A program made the translations under genes and the position numbers. A stretch of DNA of 64,000 bases, taken from contig NC_065911.1 in NCBI RefSeq assembly GCF_905147045.1, forward strand, positions 3,534,001-3,598,000, read 5' to 3'. Below the pieces are notes generated by a model. That model saw nothing but the letters and a program-made list of their open reading frames with translations. It ran no database searches and was not told the origin of the DNA. Of the stretch, positions 21,953-33,327 are shown piece after piece (the first letter of the stretch is position 1; the number at the start of each line of letters is the position of its first letter). The stretch comes from Nymphalis io. Taxonomy: Eukaryota > Arthropoda > Insecta > Lepidoptera > Nymphalidae.

Positions 21953-22540
21953 CTTTTAGTATACTAACAACGAGTGTAGCGTGTGCTATTCAATTATAAG
22001 TTTGTATAATTATTTTAGCAATTATTACCGATTACTGAAATAGTTACGGACGGTATTACGGTATTACAACACACAAAATCCATATTTTAATAATAATATA
22101 GTAAGTCCCCACCACAGTAAAAATATAAGAATTTCACAAGCAAGACTCAGGTGTTAAGAATATCCCAAATATTATAATTTACACTACAAACAATAGTGTC
22201 GAGTTCTGGTTCTGTCTGGGTTCAAATTATTATCATATATATTGTATATGTTTGTCCTTTTATATAAAAACTTAATGTCATTATGTTTGTTTACTCGTGC
22301 GACCCTGAAGGGGTATCTTTGTATTATATTATAAGCCGTTTTTTTAGAACACATTAAATAATTCATAAGCGTGATTTATCGTCCCGTGTCTAATATGACC
22401 ACTACGAGCCTCTGATAAGAAATTATTTAACAAAACCCAATGTGTATTTGTGATTAAAAATTTGATAAATGTCAACGTCATTTGACTTTATTTCAATTAA
22501 TGTTGAAATATTTAATTTATACATTTTAGAAAAAATGTTT

Positions 22541-22831
22541 TGTTTTTTTTTTTTTAATAGTATAAGAAGGCGGATGAGCCACCTGATAGTAAGTGGTCAC
22601 CAACGCCCATAGACATTGGCATTGTAAGAAATGTTAACCCTCGTCCATATCGCCAATGCGCCACCAACATTGGGAACTAAAATGTCATGTCCCTTGTGCC
22701 TGTAATTACACTGGCTCGCTCAACCTTCAAACCGGAACACAACAATACCAAGTACTGCTGTTTCGTAGTAGAATATCTGATGAGTGGGTGGTACCTACCC
22801 AGACGAGCTTGCACAAAGCCCTACCACTAGT
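22541..22831 (-). repeat. SINE-like family A, full-length copy
   Basis: The poly-T tail and AAGAAGGCGGATGAGCC lie at left and GCCCTACCACTAGT at right. A 12-bp block (GAGCATATGGGC region) is deleted. Confidence 0.92.
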
Positions 22832-23293
22832 AAACTGTGTTTATTGGAACACAGATAAGTATATAAAGAAATTAAAGGTTTTTGTTAACTCGGGATAAAT
22901 ATTGGTAGTATAGACAAATAAGCAACTGTGACATGAAATGGACGCGGTATCATTGGCCAATAATCTATAATATTCATTAGGATTCACAAAAAAAATGAGT
23001 TGGAATTTCTGTGAAGTTGTTATCGGAACATTGAAAGATAAATTAAAAGTGCTTGTTTGAATTTACACAAGTTTGTAGTGCATAAAATAATGAACAGCAT
23101 ATCTCATGGTATATGAACATCTGAGGTTTGTTTATATTTATTCCTTTTACCAGTACGAAATCGGCAGCTAGTTAACTATAAAATTCAATCAAAGCTTATG
23201 AAATATATACCTATATAGCTTGTTGGTCATTGCTTAAATGCCACAATGCCTTTAGTTGATGTCGCATTAACAAATTCTGAACAATACATTTTA
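22832..23293. other. AT-rich intergenic DNA
   Basis: Nothing supported. Confidence 0.5.
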
Positions 23294-23560
23294 AGAAGTA
23301 ACAGCTGCATATATCCCACTACTGGGATAAGGTATTCTTTCCTTTTGAGTAGTAGGTTAGGAGTTTATTTCACCACGCTGCTACAATACCAGCTAGTGCT
23401 AGGAAACATGCAGGCGACCTCACGATGTTTTCCTTCACCGCCAAGCACGATGACTTTAAACACACATTAAGCACATTAATTCAGTGGTGCTTGCCGGATT
23501 TAAGCCTACAAACTTCGCTAAGTTTCACATATTCTAGCCACTGGGCCAGATATGCTCAGA
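23294..23560 (-). repeat. tRNA-derived SINE, family B, diverged
   Basis: GTAACAGCTGCATATATCCC at left; CACGATGTTTTCCTTCACCG and TTCAGTGGTGCTTGCCGG toward the head; head ending CCACTGGGCCAGATATGC. An internal deletion removes the ACACATGTGG region. Confidence 0.8.
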
Positions 23561-23574
23561 TTACATATAAAATA

Positions 23575-24500
23575 CTTATTTATTTATATTATAATAAATG
23601 TGTATCGCTCTAATGTTATAAAAATTACAAACGTTTTCCTCAATAATAAAGACCTACCTATGTATATACTGCATAACAAATCGCTGTACAAGCGCTTTAG
23701 ACTTCTTACTTAGTTAGATTATGTCGCTTAAATAATTTGTCTTCGAATAAAATACCATTCAAAAATTACATAAAAAATAGATATTATATTATAAAAATAA
23801 ATTAAAACGAGTGTACTTCAGAATACGTCACATAAGTAAAGACTAACATCGGAATCGTTTCACTCAAACGTTACATGTATAAACGTTGTACTCAAACTCT
23901 ATACAATCTCACTCGCTTCGCCCAAATAAGTCAATCTTTGCTTAATAGCTTTTAGTTGTGCCAAATGTTTCATCAATATCACGCAGCGTTTAAGTATTTT
24001 AATAATTTCATTCAATTTCTTCTGCAGGTAAAATTCACACAATCTTATTTAGTTTAGTTTGAAAAATCCATCCATTAAATTTTTCTTAGCGGATGTTTAC
24101 TTTGAAAAACTTATGTTTTAAATTTGAACTTTCCGGACTCAGTAGTTTTAACTGTACGTTGATCAGTCAGGAAAAACTATTTTACAACAATAGAAGATAA
24201 ATATTTTAGCTTAATTCGATAATTGTTTTACTGTGTTGTGTTTTCTTAATTGGTCTATAACATAAGGAAATTCGGCGAAAAACAATAAAACCGCAAATAT
24301 TATATTTCGTTGAAAAAATACGAATGACGCGAAGAGGGCAAATTTTGTAGGTATTCGAATAAAATACCATTCAGTTTTAATATTTCAAACTATTTTTCCT
24401 CTTGGACAATTTTAAATTATTAATAAAAAAATATCTTCAAATTAATTTATTCAATAATAATAGTGTAGCATTACTCATTGATAGTCAGAATAAAAAACTA
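23575..24500. other. AT-rich intergenic DNA
   Basis: Nothing supported. The open frame 24402-24686 overlaps repeat F. Confidence 0.5.
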
Positions 24501-24509
24501 CCATCGCTA

Positions 24510-24575
24510 CCATCGGAAAAGAAAATACCACGACCTGAGAAGAACTGGCGAAAGAAACACAACAGGTCTTTTTTT
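24510..24575 (+). repeat. Dispersed repeat F, short copy
   Basis: Shares CGACCTGAGAAGAACTGGCG and AAAGAAACACAACAGGTC with the core of the 8.0 kb copy. Confidence 0.45.
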
Positions 24576-25039
24576 CTCTTAATAGATTTAGTATTTTTAC
24601 AGTTTATATGTCTATTTGCAAATTACCCGCAATTTCTTTATTTAAGACTACTACTACGTAATAATATAAATGTTTTATATGTATAATTCAGGCATTATGT
24701 ACTTTAAAAAAGCTTAAGATTTCGAAGGATTTTCGTTACGAGCTGAATTCGACGCAAACTGAACCATGAGTTTTGCTAGTTATAAAATATAATATTTCTT
24801 AATTCATACAAGTAAATCGATTGATAGAATTCGCAGATTCATAATTTTCCAAATTAAATTATGTTAGAAAGTATTTTTAGCCTAAAGTAAAAAATAAAAT
24901 TATAAATATCGATTATCTTATCGATTCAGTAACTTAAATAAAATATATCCACGTTTTAGCATATTTACAAAAACGATTACATAAAAACAAATATAGTCAA
25001 ATGAAAACAATAGTATATAAAGCAACGGATGACACAGCG

Positions 25040-25145
25040 CTGTTAGATATATATTACGTAAGGTGACCTTGCTCGTTGCGCAATGCTCACGTGCGCACGC
25101 GCACGATCACGCCCCGCGAGGGGTTTGTTTCACCTGGCAGGAATT
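25040..25145. promoter_or_regulatory. CpG-rich cluster of bZIP and E-box palindromes
   Basis: Within 40 bp lie TTACGTAA (25054-25061, PAR-bZIP/VRI type), TTGCGCAA (25076-25083, C/EBP type) and CACGTG (25088-25093, E-box). They are followed by alternating GCGCACGCGCACG and CCCCGCGAGGGG. A TATATAAAG lies just upstream near 25013. The GC and CpG content contrasts sharply with the AT-rich flanks. It may be an enhancer or orphan promoter; no transcript is evident. Confidence 0.4.
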
Positions 25146-25149
25146 CCGG

Positions 25150-25735
25150 GTCTCATTTATTATAGCTATATTTATGTATTTAACTACGCGTTACACAGAG
25201 ATGTATCGTTTCATTTTCCTTGTATATATGTAATTTAGTCAAGACGTGACTTTATGTCGTAATTGGCTTTGGTTTAATATACATTCGTTATTATTTATGA
25301 AAATATAATAAATGAGAACCAAATTAACTAACTAAAAATTAAAAATTAATCGATTCTAATTAAAAAACAAACAAAATAAAAAAGAGGTTCAAAAGTTATT
25401 ACTTTTTAATATTTATTCATTTATAATATAATGATTAGATTATTGTTAAATGCCACGTGATAATAGCTAATTATTCATGATCTTTATAATATTGGAGCTC
25501 GAGACTCTTTCAGGGATGTTTTTTTTATCAAAGATGGACTTTCATTTGCATCGCAATATGTTTACAACAATATGTATTCACAATAATATTGATTATTTTG
25601 ATAGAATCGTTACATAAACACAAGAAGTAAATATATACTCTTAATATCAAGAGTTCGTAAAGCCATTAATACCTTTTTTGGGCGACGTATTGGTACTACA
25701 ATAAAAAATATTATATATATAAATATATATATTAA
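25150..25735. other. AT-rich intergenic DNA
   Basis: Nothing supported. Confidence 0.5.
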
Positions 25736-25740
25736 TAATT

Positions 25741-25865
25741 ATAGCATCTCGTCTTATTGCCTCTACTGGTAACAGGAGAGCTAGTCCATTTTCGTCCAAA
25801 GGATCGGAATTGCGATTCAAAGGTGAAATGCTGCTAGCATTCTTGCAACTACTACACTCGGTCAT
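25741..25865 (-). repeat. Probable retroelement ORF fragment
   Basis: The minus-strand frame reads SISPLNRNSDPLDENGLALL, then LPVEAIRRDAII. The string looks like a fragment I associate with repeated lepidopteran sequences; the element class is not identified. Only about 40 residues are present. Confidence 0.35.
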
Positions 25866-27984
25866 GATTTACACATTAGACATTTTTAATTTTTATATGT
25901 ATATACCTTAAGGCCTTGATGTTAATAAAGCATAAAATTAGTTGTGAATATTTGTAGTTATACAAAAAAAAGCTAACAAACGAATAACCCATAACGCTTA
26001 GCTGAAACTCAAAAACGTTAACAGTAATTATAAAAATACCTGATTCGAACATTTGAGAAAATCATCAAAACATAATATAATACGTAATAGGGAAATAACA
26101 TTATTTATATCTTGCTATAATAGTTCTTAATATTCATGACGTTTATATAACATCTTATTTTCTTCGAACTCGATACAACGTTAGCGTTAGAATTAATTCC
26201 ATGACGTGTATTATCTATAGCCGATGATCATTTAAATTACGTGCGATTTGTGACGTAATACGCTATGATATAGTTCCGGTTGGAATATAAAAATGACATA
26301 TAATTACTTTATTATTAATGGGTTTTAAAAGGAACTATAAATGAATCATTTCTGGTAAATACATTTTTTTTTTATTGTTTATTTAATTTTTTTTTTTAAA
26401 TGATCAATTGCTCTGACTCTACGTGATACGGATCTATCCTAATATTATAAATACGAAATTAACTTTGTCTGTCTGTTATGCTTTTAAGGCTAAAACAATG
26501 TACCGATTTTGATTAAATTTTGTATGAACATACTTATATAAGAACACGATATATCAATTATATATTTCGAGAATAAACACGGTATGCAAAAATATAAAAA
26601 TTTAATTCACTAACAGTTATAAACGTTACATACACAAACGTAGTAGGTAGTTATACGCCTATTGTGAAAAAAATTTCATTTTAAAATTAACTAGTAACTG
26701 CCAGCCTTAGCTTACAAAAAAGGTTGAATATAATTTGATAGATGTTTTTTTTTCGATGACATGGACTTAAGTCTTCCAAAGATGACTTACCTGAATCGTA
26801 GTCTAACTAAGATCCAGATAGAGCTTGTGAATATGAAGTAAGTGTGCCGATAAGGTGTTAAAATAGAAACGGTTGACACGCAACATTGAATGCCACCATT
26901 ATGACAATCAAAGGCACCAAGAATTAATATTGCATGTTGATATGAGTTACATTTATACATTTTTATATAACAATAGAACTAAAAAAAATCAAAAACAAAT
27001 TGGTGTTTTTCGTTTCGAGTTCATTCAAACAAAGTTACTTTAGATTAACTAAAATAGTCTTTCGATGTTAAATGATGGATGTTATTGTTCATACACTAAT
27101 TCATAGTGAAGTGACATGTTAGAATGAAATCTAAGCCTTCAGAACAGACTTACAGAACTTCTATGAAGTGTATTCAAAATTCGTTCATATATTGCGACAT
27201 ATATGTAAGGAAAACATTTTAAAAACAATTGCATGTTTCGGTAAAAATATATGAAGACAATATACATTTATATTTATATATGAACAACGTCTGAAGGTTG
27301 CGTATATAACGTTTCGGCCTTGAGATTTATATACATAATGCTATCCAAGCACCTGGTCAGTCAAATATTTATCACGAATCATATAAGCAATTGTAAGAAT
27401 ACGAATAATGTAAGACGATTGAAATCCATCGCCATCGATGCTTGCACTCGAGAGTTGCTGTACTGATGGATTGAAGAGTCGTAATACTAGACTTGGTCAG
27501 CTCCTCGAACACCGCAGTGCCACGATCTTATGGGCATTTAATGCAGACTATTCAAAATGTTTTAGTTTTCCAGATTATTTGGAATCACAAGAATTCATAT
27601 GTAAACTTCACCTCTCTGAGTTGAGTTCTAAATTTAAAAATATTGTAATTTACGATAAATTTTTTTACAAAATTTTCAAATAAAGTCTTAATCTCTCAGG
27701 GGAATTCCCACGAATTTATCAACTTGCTGGATTCAAGGTTAAATTATATTGCATTGTCAATGTGCATGATAATTTTATCACAACAAATATGTGTTGATTA
27801 TTTAATTAATTGAGTCAGTTTATTTGGCAGACTTCCAATTGTTACGACGACCTGCCAATTCCATCACTATTTAATTCTAACTGTTTCATGCGTCTTCGTC
27901 CACGTGTTTTTTTTGTCTACTTAACTTGTCAGGTAGGTATCTGAGGTAAACTGTAATATAAATAGTCTTGCTGTTGATTAAAAT
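25866..27984. other. AT-rich intergenic DNA with one repeat remnant
   Basis: Apart from a family D remnant at about 26440-26560, nothing is recognised. The ORF at 27438-27683 has no motif I can name. Confidence 0.45.
26440..26560 (+). repeat. Helitron-like family D remnant
   Basis: CCTAATATTATAAATACG, TTTGTCTGTCTGTTATGC and TGTACCGATTTTGATTAAAT match the start of family D. The 3' part has decayed. Confidence 0.5.
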
Positions 27985-28280
27985 TACTTTTTTTATGGTA
28001 TAGGTAGGCGGACGAGCATATGGGCCACCTGATGGTAAGTGGTCACCAACGCCCATAGACATTGACATTTTAAGAAATGTTAACCATCGCTTACATCGCA
28101 AATTCGTCACCAACCTTGGGAACTAAGATGTTGTCTCTGTTGCCTGTAATTACACTGGCTCACTTACCGTTCAAACCGGAACGCAACAATACCTACTATA
28201 ATAAGTACTGCTGTTTTGCTGTAGAATATCTGATGAGTGGATGGTACCTATCCAGGCGAGCCCAAAGCCGTACCAGCAGA
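27985..28280 (-). repeat. SINE-like family A copy
   Basis: Left end TTTTTTTATGGTATAGGTAGG; right end AGCCGTACCAGCAG. A deletion removes the CAGACGAGCTTGCAC segment partly. Confidence 0.9.
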
Positions 28281-29157
28281 AAAAAATGTAAAACTCTTGA
28301 AATATTAGCAAAACATATTGGCCTGAAATTGACAATGATAAAAAACTATAGTAACATAACAGTAATCATTCATTCATGTTAATACATTTTTTAGGAACTA
28401 CTAATCCTGACATACCTTAGTACAAGTATTTACAGATGTAGCTTAAATAATTTGAAACATTAGATGTTCCGTGATATATTAATATTAACCTATTCAATTT
28501 AACTAGTTCGAAGGCCAATAATACCAAAGTGAAGCCAATATAAAAAATATTAGATTTTTCTGTTTAGAAACTGCTAGTCCATAGTTTTTAACTAATAATA
28601 ACTATTGTAATATTAGAGTTAGAGAACAGAGTACCATATATTTATACACTTGTGCAATATGATATCTCTCGTGTGGTAGGCTCGTCAATAATATTGAAGA
28701 AGCCAACGTGACCGAAATCGGTCAAGTGTATCCACCAAGCAAATATTGACCTTGTCAAAATACTGAGAAAATTTGCGGAAGAAAATGTTTAAATGACATC
28801 AGATTAAACTATGTATCATATCCGCTGGGAAGATCTAGAATATTGTTTATCATCAAAATATTAAAGATAATGCGAACTACACACGTGTTTGGTATATTTT
28901 TAGACTGATTTGGTCGCACTGGTATGAATTGCGCAGCTTTACATCCATCCTACATTCAACATTATTGCTTTGTGATAAGGTTGCAATTTTATTGTTATTG
29001 TTGTTACAATGATTATGTTTACAAACAATGACTATACATAAAGTGACTATCGAAGGACTTTATTAGAGGACTTTATATTAAAATCAAATGAAATTGCTAT
29101 TAAACAAATAACGTGATTGTTTTGGAATTTGTAATTTTAATAAAAAAAGTACAATAA
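28281..29157. other. AT-rich intergenic DNA
   Basis: No gene was seen. GTGACCGAAATCGGTC near 28708 may be a scrap of family E. Confidence 0.45.
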
Positions 29158-29425
29158 AAAGTAATGAACAGCCTATAGATGAGCCAGAAGTGGCAAAAGT
29201 CTCCTCTTCATTCGAGGAATTGGTTTGAAGCCAATTCCACGGCGGAATGCATGCACTCCAATGAAGATTGGTAAACACACGTGTGGCACATCTCCATCCG
29301 ACATGCTGCCGACCTCACGATATTTTCCTTCACCGCCGAGCACAACAAATTATTATGCTTGCTTGGACTTGAACATGGCTTTGAGTTAGATCAAAGTGCT
29401 TTAACCTTGATCATCTAAGCTTCAA
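29158..29425 (-). repeat. tRNA-derived SINE, family B, old diverged copy
   Basis: GTAATGAACAGCCTATAG, AAGCCAATTCCACGGCGG and CACGATATTTTCCTTCACCG identify it. The head is degraded (TTGGACTTGAACATGG). Confidence 0.75.
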
Positions 29426-29889
29426 GCAGGCCTTGTCAGTTCTTAAGCTTTCAATGTTATACATATTTTATTATTATTATTATTTACTGTCTGAGATAAG
29501 AAAATAGTATTTTTATTAAAGAGCACACAATCCATCTGGAATTTTAATGGATGGAAGGCAAACTTGTACTACCTCCAATCATATTACAACTGCGGAAAAT
29601 ATTCGAGATGCCTATTTTTTTATTTCTACTCTGATTATATTACTTCAATTGTTAAAATGTAAGTAGAGTAAGCACAAATATTTAAAAGATAAATTTTATG
29701 TCACGCCATGATATCTAAAAAATAATATTTGCGGCGATTTTGTACATGATAAAAAAAACAAAGCGACGCAATAATCTAACAAACAACCCTGACTCATCGT
29801 CTACAATCGAGGTTTATTTTTTTCACAGAAACATTCCTGAAAAATAGATAACAAAAATGCATATTTAAATACTTAAAACTTCTATGTAT

Positions 29890-30012
29890 GCGTACGCCCG
29901 TTAGTGATCCCGTGGGGGCCCGAAAAGAAAGAGTTTGTTTTTAGTGAATATTCCAACGCAATCAGCGCCGGCGAGTCCCACATACTCGCCTCTTCATGAG
30001 GGGGGAATGCGT
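29890..30012 (+). repeat. R1-like LINE 3' UTR fragment
   Basis: It matches the 3' UTR at about 3985-4105: GTGATCCCGTGGGGGCCCG, TTTTTAGTGAATATTCCAAC, AGCGCCGGCGAGTCCCACAT, TTCATGAGGGGGGAA. No coding part is present. Confidence 0.7.
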
Positions 30013-30237
30013 AAACGCGTTTTTACAACGAGATAAAGAAAATAGTGTCTGAACACTATGACAGTGAGCTTGTACACACATCTTAAGAATATATCGTCAT
30101 TGTAAATAAATTGAATCCTGTAAATCAATAAAACAGTTTGATAGGATTTCCAGAAAATAATCGACAGAACTAAATCTGAACATGAAACAAATACTGCTAA
30201 TAAACAATTTTGATCAATGCATATTTATGTGTATATA

Positions 30238-30332
30238 CAGTACCGTAACCGTAACAGCCTGTGAATGTCCCACTGTTGGGCTAAAGGCCCCCTCTCCTCT
30301 TTTTGAGGAGAAGGTTTTGGAGCTTATTCGCC
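30238..30332 (-). repeat. Family B SINE 3' fragment
   Basis: CGTAACAGCCTGTGAATG, CTGTTGGGCTAAAGGCC, GAGGAGAAGGTTTTGGAGC, then it stops at CTTATTCG. Only the 3' third (minus strand) remains. Confidence 0.85.
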
Positions 30333-30724
30333 TATGTGTATATATATATTTGTAAATACTATGTTTCATTACGCTTAATAAATATAATGATCAAAATCTA
30401 AGACAAATATATCTCATGTAATTTGTATAAAATAGCTTTGGTGATTCATTTTTGATTGATATTCGGAAGTGCGATTGCGCGAGAACATGCCACTAACATT
30501 CCACACAGTCATGGTTTGTCCAGTCACTATAATGTTTTGATCATTACATGTTTAAGTATATTGTTGTCTTATAGTAATAATAAAAACTGTATTATAATAA
30601 GAACTATTATCAATTCACAGCATCTTAAACGCGAAGCCGTTACGTCACAAAATAAAAATCGCTTATAAACATATTTTAATATTACAGTTTGGTTTTGATG
30701 AAACATAAACATGCGTATTCTAAA

Positions 30725-30900
30725 TATATACGATTATAAATGCGAAAGTAACTATGTCTGTTTGTTACACTTTCACTTTGCCACTGAACCGATTTCGATG
30801 AAGTTGTATGAAGCAAGTTTGTACCTCGAGGAAGAGCATAGGCTACTTTTTTTATATCTTACATCCGTCCCAGCAGACACGTACACCAGAATATATCAAT
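30725..30900 (+). repeat. Helitron-like family D copy
   Basis: ACGATTATAAATGCGAAAG, TGTCTGTTTGTTACACTTTC, CACTGAACCGATTTCGATG, GAAGAGCATAGGCTACTTT. It is the best-preserved family D copy in the window. Confidence 0.55.
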
Positions 30901-31007
30901 TAACTTTATACATCTAGAGCAAACACAGCATCCGAATATATAAAAGTGAGTTTTACTTACAAACAACTATAAATTTTGAAATAATACACATAGAAACAGT
31001 ACGGAAG

Positions 31008-31306
31008 TTTTTTTTTTTTTTATAGAATAGGAAGGCGGACGAGCATATGGGTACCACCTGATGGTAAGTGGTCACCAACGCTCTTAGACATTGGCATTGT
31101 AAGAAATGTCAACCATCGCTTACATATCCAATGCGCCACCAACCTTGGGAACTAAGATTTTATGTCCCTTGTGCCTGTAATTACACTGGCTCACTCACCC
31201 TTCAAACCGGAACACAACAATATCAAGTATTGCTGTTTTGCGGTAGAATATCTGATGAGTGGGTGGTACCTACCCAGACGAGCTTGCACAAAGCCCTACC
31301 ACCAGT
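31008..31306 (-). repeat. SINE-like family A, full-length young copy
   Basis: Poly-T plus TAGAATAGGAAGGCGGACG at left and CCCTACCACCAGT at right. It is nearly identical to 17012-17311, with a two-base insertion (GGGTACCACC). Confidence 0.92.
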
Positions 31307-31945
31307 TTACGCCTTTACGAATAATTTTCATTCTAAATTTTAAATTTTAAAAGAAAACGAGCCTTAACATAATTAAAATATTAAAAAGTATTTAAATAGG
31401 ATAAATCCGTCTTTGAAATTTGTAATCAGTGTTAATATCGCTATCAAACAATATTATCGCTATAATCTATTCAGTTTTACTTACAATATTATGTAAACTA
31501 TTATTTTTATATCATTTAAATCTAAAATCGAATTCATGATTTTATATGATTGATTACAACATACGATCTGCCGCCAAATCTGCCAAGTTTGCTCAAATTT
31601 CGATTATATTATAACTTAATTCATGTCCTGCATACAAAAAAATGCTAAACCACTCTATGTCTGATCACTCAGGGGAGCAAAATAGGTAATAGTGATCCCG
31701 GTGACATTCATAAAATAAATTCAAAAGTTTTCTGATAAATTCGTTTTCTGCTTTAAGCTAATTCGATTAATAAAGCTTCCGCTAGTTTATATAAAATAAT
31801 ATCACTTTTGAAATGTCATGATGATATACAGAATAGTCTATTCCTGTAAATGTTTCATTACGATGGGCCTGATAACAATAGACCTCAAACCCCAAATATT
31901 TTTCAAACGAGCATGAGTAATAAATAAACATATTGACAAAATAAA
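31307..31945. other. AT-rich intergenic DNA
   Basis: Nothing supported. Confidence 0.5.
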
Positions 31946-31947
31946 AC

Positions 31948-32153
31948 AAGCAATACATAGTATTGTTGCGTTCTGGTTTGAAAGGTAAGTGAGCCAGTGT
32001 AACCACAGGCACAAGCAACATAACATCTCAGTTACCATGGTTGGTGGCGAATTGGCGATATAAGGAATGTTTAATATTTCTTCTAACGTCAATGTCAATC
32101 TAAGTGGTGACCACTTGGTGGTGGTACTTAGTGGTGGTATGCCCGTGCCTACC
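31948..32153 (+). repeat. SINE-like family A, 5'-truncated copy
   Basis: From AATACATAGTATTGTTGCG through GGCACAAGCAACATAACATC to GGTGACCACTTGGTGGTGG and GCCCGTGCCTACC. The 3' hairpin core is altered (TTGGTGGTGGTACTTAG). Confidence 0.75.
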
Positions 32154-32321
32154 AAAATTAAAAAAAGCATTGGAAATTTAAAATATGGCATCAACGCCTA
32201 TCTCGATTTACAGAAAACCTATCCATCTCATAGTACATTTGCTCATCTTATCTCAATCAATGGAAAAACACATCGCGATAAGAATTAATACAAGTTTAAC
32301 CGTTGATCTCCCCCCACTTGA

Positions 32322-32492
32322 ACTCATTCTGATCGTGCCAGATTAGCCGCCCCATCGCATTACCTATTATTGTCAAAAAATAGAGAGTGAGCTTGTGTTT
32401 GCGCACACACTTGAGTCCTATACTATGTCCTGTTCAGTTCGTAAGTCTCGCTTGAGAATGGCTATGTCTGAAATCGGTCAGTAGGACACTGT
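32322..32492 (+). repeat. Family E SINE, headless fragment
   Basis: Plus-strand body: CCGCCCCATCGCATTACC, ATAGAGAGTGAGCTTGTG, TTTGCGCACACACTTGAG, CTGAAATCGGTCAGTAGGAC. Confidence 0.65.
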
Positions 32493-32878
32493 GTATCAGC
32501 GCAGTGAACTTGTTCTGTGAAACAATCGATATAAATGTTATCCTTATTAAAACTATAAATGTGAAAGCTGTTTCATGAAATGCATACCCGTTTTTAGAAG
32601 TACAGATACAAAGGCTACCTAACACCTGATACATAAATCGTACATTAATTTGTTTTTAACTAACAAAATATGCAAAGTCATTATGTCGCTTGCCAATAAA
32701 CCGTAATAAAAATGAAGAGTTCAATGACACGCCATTACGAGATTTTTCCAAGTGATAAAAAATACAATAGATTATTGAACAAAGACACAAATGTAAGTAA
32801 GAGCAGATAAAGCAACATGTAAATAAAATTATGCAAAATTTATCATTTATAATATATACATATTATTTTATATACATA

Positions 32879-33187
32879 AGAGCCGAGATGGCCCAGTGGT
32901 AAGAACGCGTGAATCTTAACCGAAAATCGTGAGTTCAAACCCGGGCAAGCACCACTGAATTTTCATGTGCTTAATTTGTGATTATAATTCATCTCGTGCT
33001 ATACGGTGCAGGAAAACATCGTGAGGAAACCTGCATGTATCTAATTTCACTGAAATTCTGCCACATGTGTATTCCACCAACCCGTATTGGAGCAGCGTGT
33101 TGGAATAAGCTTCATACCTTCTTCTCAAAAAGGGAGAGGAGGCCTTAGCCCAGCAGTGGGTCATTCGCAGGCTGTTACTGTACTGTA
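32879..33187 (+). repeat. tRNA-derived SINE, family B, full length
   Basis: The head AGCCGAGATGGCCCAGTGG has an intact A box, and GAGTTCAAACCCGGG has the B box. The full body follows, then a GTTACTGTACTGTAC tail. Confidence 0.94.
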
Positions 33188-33293
33188 CATATGACGAAAA
33201 GTTCCCTAGAACTTGTAGATAACGGGTAGAATAAGGGTTTATATGTATTAACATATAACTTTATTACTTATTCCGACATTTTCAACAATCATC

Positions 33294-33327
33294 GTAAGAA
33301 TTGGCTGAAATATGAGCCAATTCTTAC
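33294..33327. other. Perfect 13-bp hairpin
   Basis: GTAAGAATTGGCT (33294-33306) is exactly complementary to AGCCAATTCTTAC (33315-33327) with an 8-nt loop. It is not a known terminator or miRNA. Confidence 0.8.

Noticed and set aside
22656..22898. Recurrent ORF reading MRHQ.WEL.....CACNYTGSL (also at 17136, 31068, 39164)
   Set aside because: It recurs only because it is an antisense frame of the family A repeat; copies carry frame-breaking changes and there is no independent evidence of coding.
27438..27683. 81-codon ORF with a mixed composition
   Set aside because: It has no motif, signal peptide or splice context, and could be repeat-derived. Left uncalled.
32881..32955. tRNA-like sequences at SINE heads called as tRNA genes
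   Set aside because: A and B boxes are present but the acceptor and anticodon stems do not pair and a SINE body follows. Only 306-377 folds fully.
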